NCBI RefSeq assembly: GCF_026914185.1
Contig: NC_070560.1
Location: 6,253,501-6,317,500, forward strand
Length of the DNA stretch: 64,000 bases
Reading direction: 5' to 3'
From: Puccinia triticina
Lineage: Eukaryota; Basidiomycota; Pucciniomycetes; Pucciniales; Pucciniaceae
Part shown: positions 45,392-56,870 of the stretch, one piece after another
How the letters are laid out: every line of letters begins with the position of its first letter
Numbering within the stretch: position 1 is the first letter of the stretch
Made by a program: the position numbers and the translations under genes
Notes under the pieces: model-generated
What the model was told of the DNA's origin: nothing
The model's input: the letters and a program-made list of their open reading frames with translations, nothing else
The model's database searches: none

Positions 45392-48300
45392 ATGACCTCA
45401 CCGTCACTTTCGTCAAAATCAGAACCCAAACCACAAGCAACCTCGTCTTCCAAACCACCCGCCTCGACGATGTCTTCTAAAGCCGACCCAGAGACCTGGA
45501 CGCATCCAGCTCTCAAAACCACCACCATAGAACGCCTAAAACCCCCCGGCCCAGGATCCAACTACGACGAATGGACCTGGTTCATGCGGGCTCACCTTAA
45601 CACAACCTACGTCATGTACGTTATCGACGACGAAGCCGCAAAGGCCAGGGCGAATCCAAACTGGTCCCGTGACAACAAAGCAGCCTTCGGGGCTATCTCC
45701 AGTACAATCCATGCCGCGCATGTTCGGAAGGTTCGTCACATCACCTCGGACACCCGAGCCCTCTGGCAAGCTCTCAAAGAGGCCCATCAAGACTCGTCTG
45801 CTGGGGGTATTACCTACTTTCTTCGCAAACTCACGACCGCCCGGATGACGGGTGACGACCTGCTTGCTCACCTGGAGGATATGGCGAAAACTTTTGAAAG
45901 CCTCTCCTCTCTGATCACCGCCAATGCCCCGCTCACTTTGGACGATATTTACTCATTGTCAATCCTCACATCTCTTCCGTCAGACTGGCTAGCCTGTGTT
46001 TTGGCAATGATGAACGATCCACGAGTTCCCCCCGTCAAGATCCTGGATGCTCTCAAAGCGGAGCATCTCCGCCGGAAGACCAGGAACAAGGAGCAAACCA
46101 TGGTTGAGTCGGTTGCACGCGCTTTGCTCTCCAACCAATCCCAACCCAGGGTCTCTCGACCTCCGCTCGATCACTCGCTCTACTGTTCCTTCTGCAAGAG
46201 GTCTGGGCACAACCTCGAGGTCTGCAAGAACGCCGCCAGGATCCTGGCGGACCACGACCGCAGGAACTCCAACTCTTCTTGGCGCCCTGACAACCCCAGC
46301 CGATCCAGCAGACCGTCTGGAAATCAATATCGGGCAAAACCGCAAGCCAAAGCCGGCCATACGACCGTGGTGGATCTCGGAGGTGGCGAAGACCAAGAAG
46401 ACTCGGACTACTCCGGATCAAACGACGATACACCGGACACCCATTACGCCCGAGCTGGCAACGCAGTTGCAGTGACCAAACACTCGGCGAACGCAGTCTC
46501 AGCGGCACCCCGGGACGCCAATCTTGACTCAGGCTGTTCCAATTGCATGACTCCCTACTCGTCAGGAGTCTTCAACGTCAAACCAGACAGCACCCTTGTC
46601 AGGCTCGCAGATCACTCCACTGTAGAAGCTTCTCATTGAGGCAAAGCCTTGCTTCCTCTCAGCACTCCTGTCACGGTCCCCACGCTCGTGGTTCCCGACC
46701 TCCACGAACCGTTGCTTTCCATCGCAGCAATGTGCGACTCGGGTCTCACTTGTGTCTTCGAAAAAGAGCACTGCAACATCTTCAAAACGAACTCCCTCGT
46801 CGTGAACGGCAACCCAGTTGGACAGGGCTATTGCAAAGGTGGTCTATACTACCTGCCCTCCAACGAGGTAAAGTCGCTCTCCACATCTACCCAAAGTCTG
46901 TCTTCTGTTGACAGCTCCCTTCTGGGCTTCCACCGTCGTCTCTCTCACATAGGCCTGCGGCCACTCAAACGACTCCTGAAGATTCTCGACATCAAACCGA
47001 CAATCATGAATGAGACGGATGTCCAGCGCTGCACAGTCTGTGTGCAGTCAAAAATGCACCGATCACCTTTCAATTCTCGATCCAACTATTGCTCCGACAG
47101 CCCCGGTAAGCTCATACACTCGGATGTGGGCTCTTTTGAGGTAGTATCCAGAGAGGGCTACAAATACTTTGTTACTTTTGTCGATGATTTCTCTAAACAT
47201 GTCTCTCTCTTCCCGATGAAATCTAAATCAAATGTTTTCAATTGCTTTAAAATTTTTCGTGCCCACTTTGAGCGAGATGGCTTCTACAAAATCCTGAGTT
47301 TGCGATCTGATAAGGGGGGGGGGGACATGTCAACGGAATTCTCTTCCTACCTCAATCTAGCGGGCATCAATCACGATCTGGGGCCGCCGCATTCCCCAGA
47401 GCTCAACGGTGTGGCTAAAAGAACAAATCGCACTCTTGGTAACCTGATTCGCTGTTCTCTCCAAGACGCCGGCCTTCCAAAATTCTTCTGGGCAGACGCA
47501 TTGCGGCATATCTCCTTCACACTTAATTCCTTTCCTTGCTATACCCCCGCAGGTTTCAAGGCACCGAACAAGATTCTCGGCAAACCATTAGTCAATCTCT
47601 CCACGCTCCATCCTTTTGGGTGCCTCGTGTGGTACAAAGTCCCCAAAGCAAACAGACAAAAGCTCGATGCAAAGGGCCGCCCCTCACTGCTCCTTTCATA
47701 CCTAGGCGATGGCAACGGGTACCGGCTATGGGATCTGGAAAAGAAGTCCGTCATCAAATCTCGTGATGTCCTATTCGTTGATGGAACCTTCCCATACGGT
47801 TCTGAGCTAACGCGGCAGACTTCCCCAGTAGAAGTGGAGTTGCCATGGCCACCCCATCTCTTAGTCTCAACTCCCGACATTGAGAAACCTCCTCAGCCGG
47901 ATCCGAAACCCGTGCCGTCCATTCTTGATCTCCCACCTCTCGACATTCCACTTCAGCCGCAATTTGATCGCTGCCTAACAGCGTCTATCCACGCCAACGG
48001 AAATCAACCAATCTCTCCGACTCCGTCGTCTCCACCGAGTGTACCTGCTCCACCGCCCTCTCCCTCTTCCCCCAAATCCCCTCCTCCCTCTCCCGCTTCC
48101 CCCAAGTCCCCTACTCCTGCCCCACCTCCCTCTCCCTCTTCTCCCAAGTCTCCTACTCCCGCTCTCCCTCCGTCTCCCAACTCTCCCGCATCTCATCCTC
48201 CCGCTGTAGTCGTTATTCCTGTGTTTGTAGGAGAAAAATTAAAACTTTTATTGGTACTCTCTAAACGCCTCAAGATAGGAACAAATGGACGGCAGAAATG

Positions 48301-50789
48301 GAATCTACGGCCAAAATAACCCCTAGTCACCAACTGGAACCACCTTCATATCTCTACTGGATCAGAAGATACACGGATCACACCTTTCACATGCTAGTCC
48401 GGGACAGTTCACAGAGTATTTCACATATGATTTCACACACAACTCAGCTCTAGGATACTTTGCATAGGATATTGAATACCTCATATTGAATTCCTTTGTT
48501 TCTTTTATTTCCTTCCTTTTATTCCACTCAACCACAAGTTGGCCACTGTTTTGATATTGCATACATATGAAACTCATGTAACCCCCTAGAAGTTAGACCC
48601 CTTTTCAGTTTACTATATAAGGAGGCCTCTTCCTGCCAGTTGTTTCCTCCCTCATGCCATCTGGCTCCCATCATCCATCTACTCACCTGTCACAGTTATT
48701 TATTACACATACATATCACAGTTACTTGCAATTCACACTCATAGTTGATTTCACAAACCTTTCACAAGCCTCTCAAGGTACTGGGTTCAAATCCTGGTGG
48801 AAGAATAGCTTTCAAACCTTGACCTTCTCTTTTTCACTTTATATACACTCTGCTCACGGACCTGGGTTCAAGCCCCATCCAAGTCATCAGTATTTTCTGC
48901 CCATTTCAGACATCTCATCTGTTTCTTAGACACTCAGAACTTTCCACCATACAATCCAACTATACTCTTCATCTCTGAACATATCCTTATCACTGAATAA
49001 AACTTCCAAGCTTAGCTTGGTGGTCTTGTTTTCTGATATCCAGAAAGGCAGAGTTTGCACCTCATCCATACCTTTCGCCATTCAGCAAAAGGGTCTCCCG
49101 ACACCTTTTGAGTCTTACACCGCCCCACCTTCCCCCTCCCCGCTCCCCTCGAAATCTCTGCCACCCCGTCCTCAGTTGCCACCAACTCGACGCTCTGGTC
49201 GTCAACGTCGGGCCCCCGACCGCTACGGTTCCTGGGCCAAATCAGTTTCCGCAACCGACGATGTAGATACGCCGAAGACTTGGAAGCAACTCCTACGATC
49301 TCCGCACAAATCCCGCTGGTTGAAGTCTGCTAACGAGGAATTCCTATCTCTTCTGGGGATGGAGACATGGCGCCTTGTTCCTCGTCCCCTCAAAAGAAAA
49401 ATTATCAAGCCGAAATGGGTATTCAAAGTCAAGTGCCGACCCAACAATTCCATTCAAAAGCTCAAGGCCAGACTCGTCACTATGGGATACACTCAAGTCC
49501 AAGGCGTCGATTACAAAGAGGTTTTCGCGCCTACTCTTCGTCTTATCCTCAGCCTCTTGGCCATAAAGAAGTGGAAAGGGCGTCAAGTTGACTTCAAGAC
49601 CGCATTCCTCAACGGCCGCCTAGAAGAACCCGTTTATATGGAACAGCCCCCCGGTTTCAAGGACCCACTCCATCCGGATTGGGTATGTGAGGTCCATAGG
49701 TCAATCTATGGACTCAAACAGTCGCCGCGTGAGTGGAACATCGAGCTACACAACGGGCTCGTGCAGGCAGGTCTCACGCAATCACGGTACGACCCCACGC
49801 TGTACTTCAAGATCATCAACACTGCTCTTGTTGGCGCAGTAACGGTTCATGTAGATGACCTGGCAATCGTAGGAGAACCTTCCTTTGTCAACCCTCTAAT
49901 CAAAAACCTGGGCAGTCGCTTCAAAATCGGAGCCGATGAAGACCTTCATCATTTCCTTTCCATGAAAATTGGCAGGGATGTAGACCGCAGTCTAATCTAT
50001 CTCTCTCAGGCCCACTACATATCCGATCTGCAACAACGCTTCCTCACGGGTCCGAATATTTCCGTGAAAACACCAACCGACTCATCCTTCAAGGACCTTG
50101 TGCCTTGAAAACCAGGAGAACAGGCCTCATCAGGACCTTATCCGCAGCTTATCGGCGCGCTACTCTGGGCATCCCAGTGTACTCGTCCCGACATTGCTTT
50201 CGCGGTAAACCGCCTGTCCCAATTTCTCCGAGATCCATCTGAAGCGCACTGGCGAGCGGCTATTCGAATCCTCAATTACCTTATCTCCACCCAAAATCTC
50301 CGCCTTTGTCTGGGCGGATCTTTAACGTGCGCCGGTTATTCCGACTCAGACTGGGCAGAGGACCGTCACGACAGGAGGTCCACATCTGCGTACACCTACA
50401 GGCTCGGCGACGGGGCTATATCTTGGAAATCTCGGAAGCAAGCTACGGTCTCGCTCTCTAGCACGGAGGCTGAATACAAAGCCCTCTTGGATTTGTGCAA
50501 GGAGGGCTTGTGGCTTCGCTACATCCTGACGGAGCTCAAGCTTTGACCCCAAACCGCGATTCCTTTACACGTGGACAACGCTGGTGCCGAGGCCCTAGCG
50601 AAAAATCCGGAACATCATGCGCGGACGAAACACATTGACGCACGATATCATTTCTCCCGCAAATGCGTCAAACAAGGGAAAATCTCAGTCCTTCATGTCT
50701 CGACGAAGGACATGCTTGCCGACATGCTCACCAAACCGCTTGGCCGTACTCTCCTGGAGGAACACCGCACATGTTTTGGAGTAGTCTAG
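45392..50789 (+). pseudogene. Copia-1 gag-pol, three in-frame TGA codons and one large insert
   Basis: One reading frame encodes, in order: gag with a CSFCKRSGHNLEVC zinc knuckle; an aspartic protease with the LDSGCSNCM active site (~46525); the GAG-pre-integrase HRRLSHIG and CTVCVQSKMH segments; an integrase core with HSDVG, LRSDKGG and PELNGVAKRTNRT; a Pro/Ser-rich linker (48020-48200); reverse transcriptase with QVDFKTAFLNG and VTVHVDDLAI (the VDD box); and RNase H with YSDSDWAEDR and LSSTEAEYKA. TGA codons interrupt it at 46637, 50106 and 50544. The insert at ~48225-49066 separates integrase from reverse transcriptase. With LTRs almost identical, the copy is young but not able to make a full polyprotein. 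Confidence 0.9.
48225..49066 (+). mobile_element. solo-LTR-like insert inside Copia-1
   Basis: This non-coding block interrupts the pol frame between the Pro-rich linker and reverse transcriptase. It has promoter-like TACTATATAAGGAGG (48610) with a CT-rich leader, AATAAAAC near 48993, and the inverted word CCAAGCTTAGCTTGG (49007). A matching end lies at 43590-43690. Exact borders and target duplication could not be fixed (ATTCC and ATACC are weak candidates). Confidence 0.55.
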
Positions 50790-53632
50790 TTCTTTCTTTC
50801 TTTTCATTTATGTTCTTCCTCTCATTTTCTTCTCTCTCTTCTTTCTTTGTTCTTTCTTTTCTTTCTTCCAGGGTTCTCAGCAAGGGGGGGTGTTAAGGTT
50901 GTGTGGTGTTATGTTTTCCTTTCCTTTGTTTCTCTGCTTCAAACCTGTCATGTACATTTCACTGCTTGTGACATTTCCTCTTTGTAGTCACCTGGGGCAG
51001 CAGACGTGGAAGGCTCTTTCCTCATCCTTCCACGATCATCATCATCTCTCTGCTGTTCCAGGTGAGTGTCTTTTTGTTTCTCTTCTCTCTTTCCTTTTTC
51101 CATTGTTTTCTGTTTCCTTTTCTGATGCAATGATCATCCTTCCACGATCATCATCATCTCTCTGCTGTTCCAGTTTATCATTGCAACATGGCCAAGCACA
51201 AAGGTTTTATTGAGTTCCTGAAAGAAATTCAACCTCAACTCAAGATGCCAGGACGTCTTACCATGCAAAATGATTACGTGAAATTGTTCAACAACCAAAA
51301 GACAGACCTTATTGAGAAGATTCAAAAGGACACCAAACATGTTGCACTAACAACCAATCTATGGACAGCCTCTGACCTCTCTGGCTACATGGTTGTGACG
51401 GCACACTATATTGGCACAAATTGGGACCTGCAGGAGTTATTTTTCAGTTTCAGACCGCTTCCACATCCACACTCAGGCCCTGCTATTTCCAAATGACTCA
51501 GCCAAATTCTTTGTGACTGGAAACTAGTCAAAAAACTTGCATTTGTCACAGTTGACAATGCAACCTCCAACACTGCGGTAATGGTTAGACTTCAGCAATA
51601 CGTGGACAAGCGCAGTACTACTCCTGGTGCTGCAACCTCTGATTATTTCCACTTCTGCTGCCTAGTTCACGTCATCAATTTAGTTGTCAAGGATGGGATC
51701 AAATTTGCCGGTACCGCTGTTGATTGACTACGTAGTAGTGTTCATTACATCCATGGACCTTCAAGCCGCATGGATGCATTTGAAGAGGTCCTCACTGCAG
51801 TTGGTATTGACATCAAGAAGAAACATCCCTGCAAAGATGTCCCAACTTGTTGGAACTTGACTTACCTGATGATTGAGGCATCCTTGCCCTGCAAGTTAGC
51901 CTTTGAGGGTCTAGTGATTCTGGACAAGAAGTATGAATACTGCCCGACCGAGGTTCAATGGGAGGAATTAGTGTCCATGGAAAAGTTCCTAGAACCATTT
52001 AACAATGGTTTGTTTTTTTCTTGCTTATTGGTTTTTGACTGACTTGTTTCTGTTTTAGCTACTGTTTTTTTGAGTGGTACACAGTACCTGACCATCAATT
52101 ATGCCTACCATGCAATGACAGCAATCAATAGGCAACTCAAGGTAATAGCAGCCAATCCAAGCAATCTAGCTAATGTCAAAGAAAAGATTGCTCCAATGAA
52201 GGCTAAGTTTGAAAAATACTGGGAGCCAGCAAAGGAACTGCTTGCAGTTGCACTCATCCTTGACCCCCGTTATAAAATGTGATTTCTCCAGTTCAACCTT
52301 GAGCAACACAAAGCAGCAGATGAAGATGTTGGCAAGTTTGTTGGAAAAGTAAGGTCGGTGTGGTGCTCCATTCCAAACCATAAGTAGTATTTTATTGCTT
52401 TTCTTTACATATATTCATCATTAAATTGCCCATCTTCTTATAGCCCTTCACAAATACCTCATTATTATTGCATATTCAGATTCTACGCCAAATTTCACCT
52501 ATAGTTACTCATACATAGTACCCCTTTATCTTTAATGGTTCAATAGTTATAAAGGATATAAGATTTACAGAAAACCTACATTCTTCATTGGTTACAACAC
52601 TCATTTCATTAGTAACTGACTTAAATCATTACAGTACTTTCCTCTTACAGTTACTTTCTCACATATTAAACCCTTTACAGACATTACTCATTATGTACTA
52701 TCCCTATTTGCACACATTGCATCATTGGATCTGTGCTCACCTCTTTTAGTAGTGCTCATCATTACAAGCTGTTACTATGTTCACATCACCTTCCCCATTT
52801 GTACAGTCTTTTTTCCCATAGCCAGAATTCCCATGTCTGTGCTCATCCTTGTACCCCCCTGTGGTTTCTTTCACTTATAAACTCCCCTCAGCTGCTGTAC
52901 TTCCCCCTGATGCTGGTTTGTTTTGGATTATCCCCCCCCATAGTATAACTCTCATCACTTGCACACTTTGCTCTTACCCTTCTCCTCAGATTGTACTCTT
53001 TACTAGACTATCATCACTTGCATATCTTTGCTATCACCTCCCATCTTGAACTCAGAATTGAACCCCATTACATACTTTGCTCTCAACCTCTCATCCTTTG
53101 CACATTTTGCTCACAACCCTCATTTCCACTCACCTCATCCTCAAGCTTGTGGTATTCCAACTAGACATTGATTGATATACATAAACTCCTTATTCTAGAC
53201 CTCACTAAGGATTAGTAGAACTCAAGCCACACCCTTTTCTTTCTTCTTTTTCTTAGTGTAACTCTCACCAACTCCAGCATTAGATAGGAGGGCAGCCTCA
53301 ACAGCACCCTTAGCTTCAACCTACATTATTACTAGTGTAGTTGTCTATTTCCCCTCCAAGCTCTTTTCTGTTTGTTCAGTTGTTCCACAAGTGGTGTCCC
53401 AACAGTGGCCTGATTTCCTTCTTATTCTTCAGTCTTATACACCTCTAGCATAAGATTTTCATCATCACCTCTAGTTTTGGCTATAAATCCACATTATTAA
53501 TCACAATCACACCCTTCTTACCCCAGTCCTTCATTCAAATCCTTCTATCCCTCATCAATTACCTTCAAAATATCTTCTACTCCATCCCTCTCATCAAAGA
53601 TCTCCATTTAAATTCTTCCCTCTCACTCCATC

Positions 53633-54532
53633 ATGGCCAGTTTCTCTCTTCACCCCATTCCTCAGAATCAACAAAATCATCCTGAAACCTCGAGGAAACC
53701 TTTTTCAGCCACTAAATCCTCAAATAGCCCGCAACCAAAGAATTATAAATGTTTATATTGCTTCCAGAAAGGTCACACCATCTCCAGGTGCCATATAGTC
53801 ACTTATGATAAGCGGAAAGGATTAATTAGACAAACTAGCAATACTGGCATATGGCTCTCAGATAATTCCTACATCCCTTTAGATTTATCTCGGCCTGTTA
53901 AAAGTGTAGTTGAACGTTTAGTTGCTGCTCGGACCCTCGAATCTTTCACCTGTTCCTCCTCTTTGGCTTCCCTCAATCAATCTCTTGCTTCGGGTGGAGT
54001 TTGCGAAGGAACGGATACACTGGAAAACCTCAGCATGACCCCGGCCCCGTTATTGGATCAGAGTACAGCTACGGATCAGATAGACCTCACCAATGACCTC
54101 CCCTACGTTGGATCTCTCAAACTCACGGTGAACAAACGCAATTGCGAAGCAAAGGTGTATTCGAATTCGATCTTCAATTTTATCACGGAAGGCAAGGCTC
54201 GGACGGTTGGTTTGGATGTGCGCCGTCGAGGATTTCGCATACCAGGAACGCGGCCGGGTGATTACATCGAGGTCAATGGGATAGCCGCTGCCACCATATC
54301 ACTTGGAAAGGTATCCAGCGTTACCTCCTTTTTGGTTACTGACAGGATTGGACCTTTGATCCTCGGCAAAACATTCCTGGACGACTTCCCTGCCAAGCTA
54401 CAGCGTAAAGGATCATTGGGCCCAGCGCTGGCATTCTCAGACTCAAGTGGAACAAAGTACATCGCTCCAATCGTTGACACTAGGAAGAACAAATACGACG
54501 ACCAGGACAAATCAATGACCAGTCCTCCTTGA
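53633..54532 (+). CDS. gag-like zinc-knuckle protein with retropepsin-like region (LARD element)
   Basis: A 299-residue frame is the only coding capacity of the LARD-like element. It has a single zinc knuckle CLYCFQKGHTISRC (~residue 40) and, from ~150, a beta-rich stretch that reads like the retropepsin fold of Ty3-type elements: LKLTVNKRNCEAKVYSNSI, where the second half of the active site would be, then GPLILGKTFLDDFPA. The catalytic D-T/S-G is not present (YSNSIFNFI), so protease activity is unlikely. The frame is intact although the element has no polymerase, suggesting selection for the protein or a recent origin. It could bind the element RNA for packaging by a partner. Confidence 0.65.
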   Translation: MASFSLHPIPQNQQNHPETSRKPFSATKSSNSPQPKNYKCLYCFQKGHTISRCHIVTYDKRKGLIRQTSNTGIWLSDNSYIPLDLSRPVKSVVERLVAARTLESFTCSSSLASLNQSLASGGVCEGTDTLENLSMTPAPLLDQSTATDQIDLTNDLPYVGSLKLTVNKRNCEAKVYSNSIFNFITEGKARTVGLDVRRRGFRIPGTRPGDYIEVNGIAAATISLGKVSSVTSFLVTDRIGPLILGKTFLDDFPAKLQRKGSLGPALAFSDSSGTKYIAPIVDTRKNKYDDQDKSMTSPP

Positions 54533-54559
54533 GAGTGCTGCATTGTTTAACCAACCGGG

Positions 54560-55560
54560 ACTGTTGCTAGCGGCTATCAGCACTCGTTTTGACACCGGTG
54601 AACAACCCGGCATTCTCCCTAACTTCCGCTTATAATCACTTGTTTTTGATGACGGTCTGCGACTTGGAAACCTTTCACTTTTCTATTTCTTTTTGATTCC
54701 AGGGTCTCAGTCAGGAAATAATTCTCTCTCATGCTTTCGACACCGGTGTGCGATCCGGACCGCTTTTAAAACTCTTTTGACTTCGCTGTACAACCCAACT
54801 CAGTGCTTCCCTCCTAGCAATGCCGACGCGCGATCCAGATTGGAATACCAGCTGTATCATCCTGTCGCATGGAGCTGGATCTTCAAGCACTGCTCTTCTT
54901 TCGGCACTGGAGTTCGAACCAAGTGCTGCATTTATACTGTCGGAAGAGTCTAGCATCCAATACCCTTCTTCAACCCCGCCGAGGGGATTACACATGGTTA
55001 TTCTGCTTTCCAACTTGGTCGTACCCTCAACATTTCGAGAATATTATTGGATCATTAGATGCGCTAGGATCTCAGCTCTCGAATGAATCAGGCTTGACGT
55101 TATTCCATCGACGCCAGTGCACAATCCGGAAACCTTTTCATCTATTACTCATTACTCAATATTTACTTGATCAGTTTCCATCTGCGCGGGTTTTTTTTTT
55201 GACCTCATGCTTATTGTTTTCGACGCCGGTGGTCGACCCGGATATGTACAAAATTTGATTGGAGCATCATTTTTTTCTTCAGTTCTTCTCTATCTTTTGG
55301 CACCGGACTCGGCGCTACCTTCTCTGATAATGGAGATCATTGGATGCGCAAGGATCTCAGCCCTCAAATGAATCAGGCGTGAATTTATTCCAGCAACGCC
55401 GGTGCACGATCCGGAAGCTTTTCCTTTATTTTACTGCTCATAGCTTTCCCAAGATCTTGTCTGCGCGGGTTTTTCGACTTCATTTTTTACTGCTTTCGAC
55501 GCTGGTGTAGGACCCGGATCCTACTGATGCTTCTTTCGACACCGGTACATGACCCAGTGC
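54560..55560. repeat. dispersed CCGG-bounded motif repeated through the LARD interior
   Basis: The word TTTCGACACCGGTGTRCGAYCCGG and its variants recur about eight times (for example near 54590, 54737, 55108, 55217, 55395, 55496 and 55535) at irregular spacing of 40-200 bp. Each is followed by a T/C-rich stretch. The core pairs with itself (CCGG at both ends). Confidence 0.65.
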
Positions 55561-56599
55561 CTCTTTCCTGATATCAACTATACATCTCACATCTTTTGGA
55601 CGCGGACTTGTGGTACATACCTCATACTTGTTGGATTCTAGCTCAATTCATGTCTTCATGGACCACCTTTCTTCATGGACCACCCAATACCTCAAATTTC
55701 ATCATCTACCTGATTTCTTTTGGACACTTGAACCTTGGATTTGATCCTCTGAAATTCTCCTGGACCTCTAGGAATTGGCATCTTTGAATGAAATCCTCTC
55801 AGTTTATTCATCAGGCCCCAGGAATTACTCAGGGACCCCGTCATTGAACCCAGACACTATCAGAACTTGGAATACAGATTTACAACTCAGATATCAAATC
55901 AGAACTCCCTCTTGTGCACATCCTCTTCCCTTCAGAATATTTTCATCATCATATCTTCCAGGTTATTCCCTCACTTCACATCATTCAGACATCAACCTCA
56001 CCTTCAACTTTTCCACAATCATGAATTAAATCAAATCAACCAATCAAATGGACCAATTATTCCCTCATCATCATCCATCCATCCATCAATCATTCCCATC
56101 ATCATTCATTTTCTCCCCCATCATCCATCAACATTCCTTGGTATCTAATATCAATTACTGGACATCCAACCACCACAATACTGGAATTTCTTCATCATCT
56201 TCACCCTGTATTCTAGGAATTATTCAACCAACAATCCAATCATTCATTCCTTCACCATGATAATCAATTTCTTCCAACACATTGCAGCTCAGAAACCACC
56301 CAATTTGAGCAAGAATATTCTTTGGACAGCTTATCAACCTCCCTGGACTTCAAATTCTCTTCACAGAACTTTAAATTATATATTCAGACACTTCAGAAAT
56401 TCAGTCATTCAACTCCAAATCATTCACAACCTTCAGAAATTACAATTATCAACCCCATCAATCATCATCATCATTGCATTGCTCTTCCTTAGCCTCAGTT
56501 AGGCGGGAAAATTATTGTATTCTTCAGAGTGGAATTTAGTCTAATATGTGTCTGTCTCAAGGATATTGCCTTCAGCAGAGTTAGATCTTCTTAAACATT

Positions 56600-56870
56600 C
56601 ACCCCTCATTGATAATTGGACCTTCTTTTGGATACTGGACTCTTTGGATTGGATACTGGACTATGGATACTCTGGATACATAGGACTATTGGACTTGGGA
56701 TTGGACTTGGATACCTTGGACTCAGATATACTGGACTTGGATTATACTTGGATTCTATTTGGCTTTGGACACTGGACTCTGGATTTGGACTGCTACTCAG
56801 GACTTTGGATTTCACCTTTTGGAGGAGGAACACTGGACTTTGGACCTTGGACTCTTGGACTCAACATTCT
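56600..56870. repeat. TGGACTTTGGA minisatellite
   Basis: Short units based on TGGACT, TTGGA and TGGATAC repeat about twenty times. The open frames on both strands here are by-products of the repeat. Confidence 0.75.

Larger units (their letters stand above)
45009..51188 (+). mobile_element. Copia-type LTR retrotransposon (Copia-1), complete with 5-bp duplication
   Basis: LTRs at 45009-45306 and 50891-51188 are each 298 bp, start TGTTAAGG, end GCAACA, and differ at only two positions that I can see. The target duplication is TGGCC (45004-45008 and 51189-51193). A primer-binding-like GGTTATGAGCG follows the left LTR and a polypurine run (CAAGGGGGG) precedes the right LTR. Each LTR contains an internal direct repeat of CACGATCATCATCATCTCTC about 107 bp apart. 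The element sits inside the hAT-2 gene and itself carries an insert around 48225-49066. Confidence 0.93.

Noticed and set aside
47975..48196. Arg/Gly-rich frame on -
   Set aside because: Antisense of the Pro/Ser-rich linker of the Copia-1 polyprotein.
48770..48890. Two GGTTCAAATCC / GGTTCAAGCCC words resembling tRNA B boxes
   Set aside because: No acceptor, D or anticodon stem can be drawn around either; they sit inside an LTR-like insert.
55867..56502. Ser/His/Ile-rich frames on +
   Set aside because: CATCATCC-type low-complexity DNA inside the LARD element; no start context or motif.
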